DNA of 6,410 bases from DAITBA01 sp036824005. Lineage in GTDB: Bacteria > Pseudomonadota > Gammaproteobacteria > Burkholderiales > Rhodocyclaceae. Below are positions 5,982-6,410 of this stretch, piece by piece. The DNA is taken from positions 1 through 6,410 of the forward strand of contig DAITBA010000044.1 in assembly GCA_036824005.1 (NCBI GenBank), written 5' to 3'. The notes under the pieces were generated by a model. The model was not told where the DNA came from, did not search any database, and saw only the letters and a list, made by a program, of their open reading frames with translations. Position 1 is the stretch's first letter. Every line of letters starts with the position of its first letter. Both the position numbers and the translations under genes were made by a program.

Positions 5982-6171
5982 CTATGGCCAGGCAGCCGAT
6001 GGCAGGCCAGAACGTCACGAAGAATAGCAGGCCGGGGCCGATTGGGTTCGGGTTAGGGTCAGGCCACAAACCGATCTCGGACAGAAAAACAATTAGCCAC
6101 AGCGGGCTCCACCCAAAGATCACCAAGCCCAGGCCGACTTTGCTCCATCGATTCGACAAGTACGCCTTCAT
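5950..6171 (-). CDS. Small two-helix membrane protein, 73 aa
   Basis: A hypothetical inner-membrane protein with two clear hydrophobic segments: residues 11-30 (VGLGLVIFGWSPLWLIVFL) and about 45-66 (GPGLLFFVTFWPAIGCLAIG). A Pro/Asn-rich turn WPDPNPNPIG (36-45) separates them. The start MKAYLSNRWSK and the end WRQRS are positively charged, which favours both ends in the cytoplasm. The ATG at 6169-6171 has no clear ribosome site, only a GGGCGGG stretch upstream. It begins about 33 nt after the terminator at 6204-6230, so it should have its own promoter, but I cannot point to one. No family is recognised; the hydrophobic pattern makes a chance open frame unlikely. Confidence 0.65.
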   Translation of the reverse strand: MKAYLSNRWSKVGLGLVIFGWSPLWLIVFLSEIGLWPDPNPNPIGPGLLFFVTFWPAIGCLAIGGVQVWRQRS

Positions 6172-6203
6172 GGTACGCGCCCGCCCGTGCGCCTAGCGAA
6201 GGT

Positions 6204-6230
6204 AAAGAAAAACTCCCCGTGGGGTGGGAG
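6204..6230 (-). terminator. Intrinsic terminator of a minus-strand gene entering from the right
   Basis: On the minus strand CTCCC (6226-6230) and GGGAG (6213-6217) form a 5-bp stem around an 8-nt loop, followed immediately by TTTTTCTTT (6204-6212). This is the standard hairpin plus U-tract. It would end a transcript coming from beyond the window and separate it from the membrane-protein gene at 6171. The alternative pairing CCC/GGG within the loop is weaker. Confidence 0.6.
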
Positions 6231-6410
6231 CACACCATTGTTCAGGGTGCCCCGACCCCTCCCGACACTCCGATCGTCGATTGTGGGCGATCCTGAGCGG
6301 TCGTCTTCGGACAGTATGCCTCAGTAATCGCCGTGACCGGGCTTTTCTACAGCCTCAACGACGCTGTAGAAAAAGTCTGTTCATCCGCGCATCGTGCCGT
6401 GAACCGAATG
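6231..6410. other. Right-end interval without a supportable gene
   Basis: I read all six frames and found only short open stretches. On the minus strand one frame reads RHDARMNRLFLQRR to a stop inside the palindrome and another ends ADEQTFSTASLRL; either could be the last residues of a gene lying mostly beyond the window. The terminator downstream supports the presence of such a gene. The interval also holds the inverted repeat at 6343-6373. Confidence 0.4.
6343..6373. repeat. Perfect 11-bp inverted repeat with 9-nt loop
   Basis: TTTTCTACAGC (6343-6353) and GCTGTAGAAAA (6363-6373) are exact reverse complements around CTCAACGAC. Each strand begins its hairpin with T4 and ends with A4, the opposite of an intrinsic terminator's A-to-U polarity, so simple termination is unlikely. 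It may be a dispersed palindromic repeat, a recombination or mobile-element relic, or a dimeric protein-binding site. Confidence 0.75.

Noticed and set aside
6341..6390. attC-type integron recombination site at the palindrome
   Set aside because: The CTCAAC and GTTCAT elements lie only about 30 nt apart and do not fit the RYYYAAC/GTTRRRY core pair with the usual spacing. No integrase or repeated sites were seen.

Overview
The window is high-GC bacterial chromosomal DNA. Its dense same-strand layout and protein types (CPA2-type antiporter, AmpD-fold amidase, single-domain VOC, GNAT, NTF2-like and cupin proteins) suggest a proteobacterium, most likely beta or gamma (Xanthomonadales/Burkholderiales-like). 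The sequence alone does not fix the genus. Every gene I can support lies on the minus strand, so transcription runs from high to low coordinates. The large plus-strand open frames are antisense shadows.

In transcription order, the right end (6172-6410) has no supportable gene. It holds a perfect 11-bp inverted repeat (6343-6373) and a good minus-strand intrinsic terminator (6204-6230) that would end a transcript entering from outside the window. Next come a small two-helix membrane protein (5950-6171) and a short Cys-rich coding remnant split over two frames (5714-5981), which I read as a probable frameshifted gene. A ChrR-like cupin protein (5210-5590, strong ribosome site) and an exported AmpD-family N-acetylmuramoyl-L-alanine amidase (4503-5150) follow.

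The centre is a tight run of small soluble single-domain proteins: two conserved proteins of unknown function (3989-4411 and 3631-3963), an NTF2/SnoaL-like protein joined to the second by an ATGA overlap, three different VOC (glyoxalase/bleomycin-resistance fold) proteins in a row (2751-3149, 2352-2723, 1675-2349), and a GNAT acetyltransferase (1210-1665). From 3149 to 1210 the gaps are 27, 2 and 9 nt, so these four are probably one operon. The left end is a Kef-type cation:proton antiporter domain protein (25-1167) that appears to stop before its expected last helix.

No mobile element, integrase, CRISPR array, tRNA or rRNA is visible. The run looks like an accessory stress or small-molecule-modification cluster. 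A shared substrate or pathway cannot be deduced from the sequence. The items most worth a second look are the triple-VOC/NTF2/GNAT cluster, the coupled unknown-function pair, the split Cys-rich gene, the antiporter's odd C-terminus and the palindrome at the right edge.
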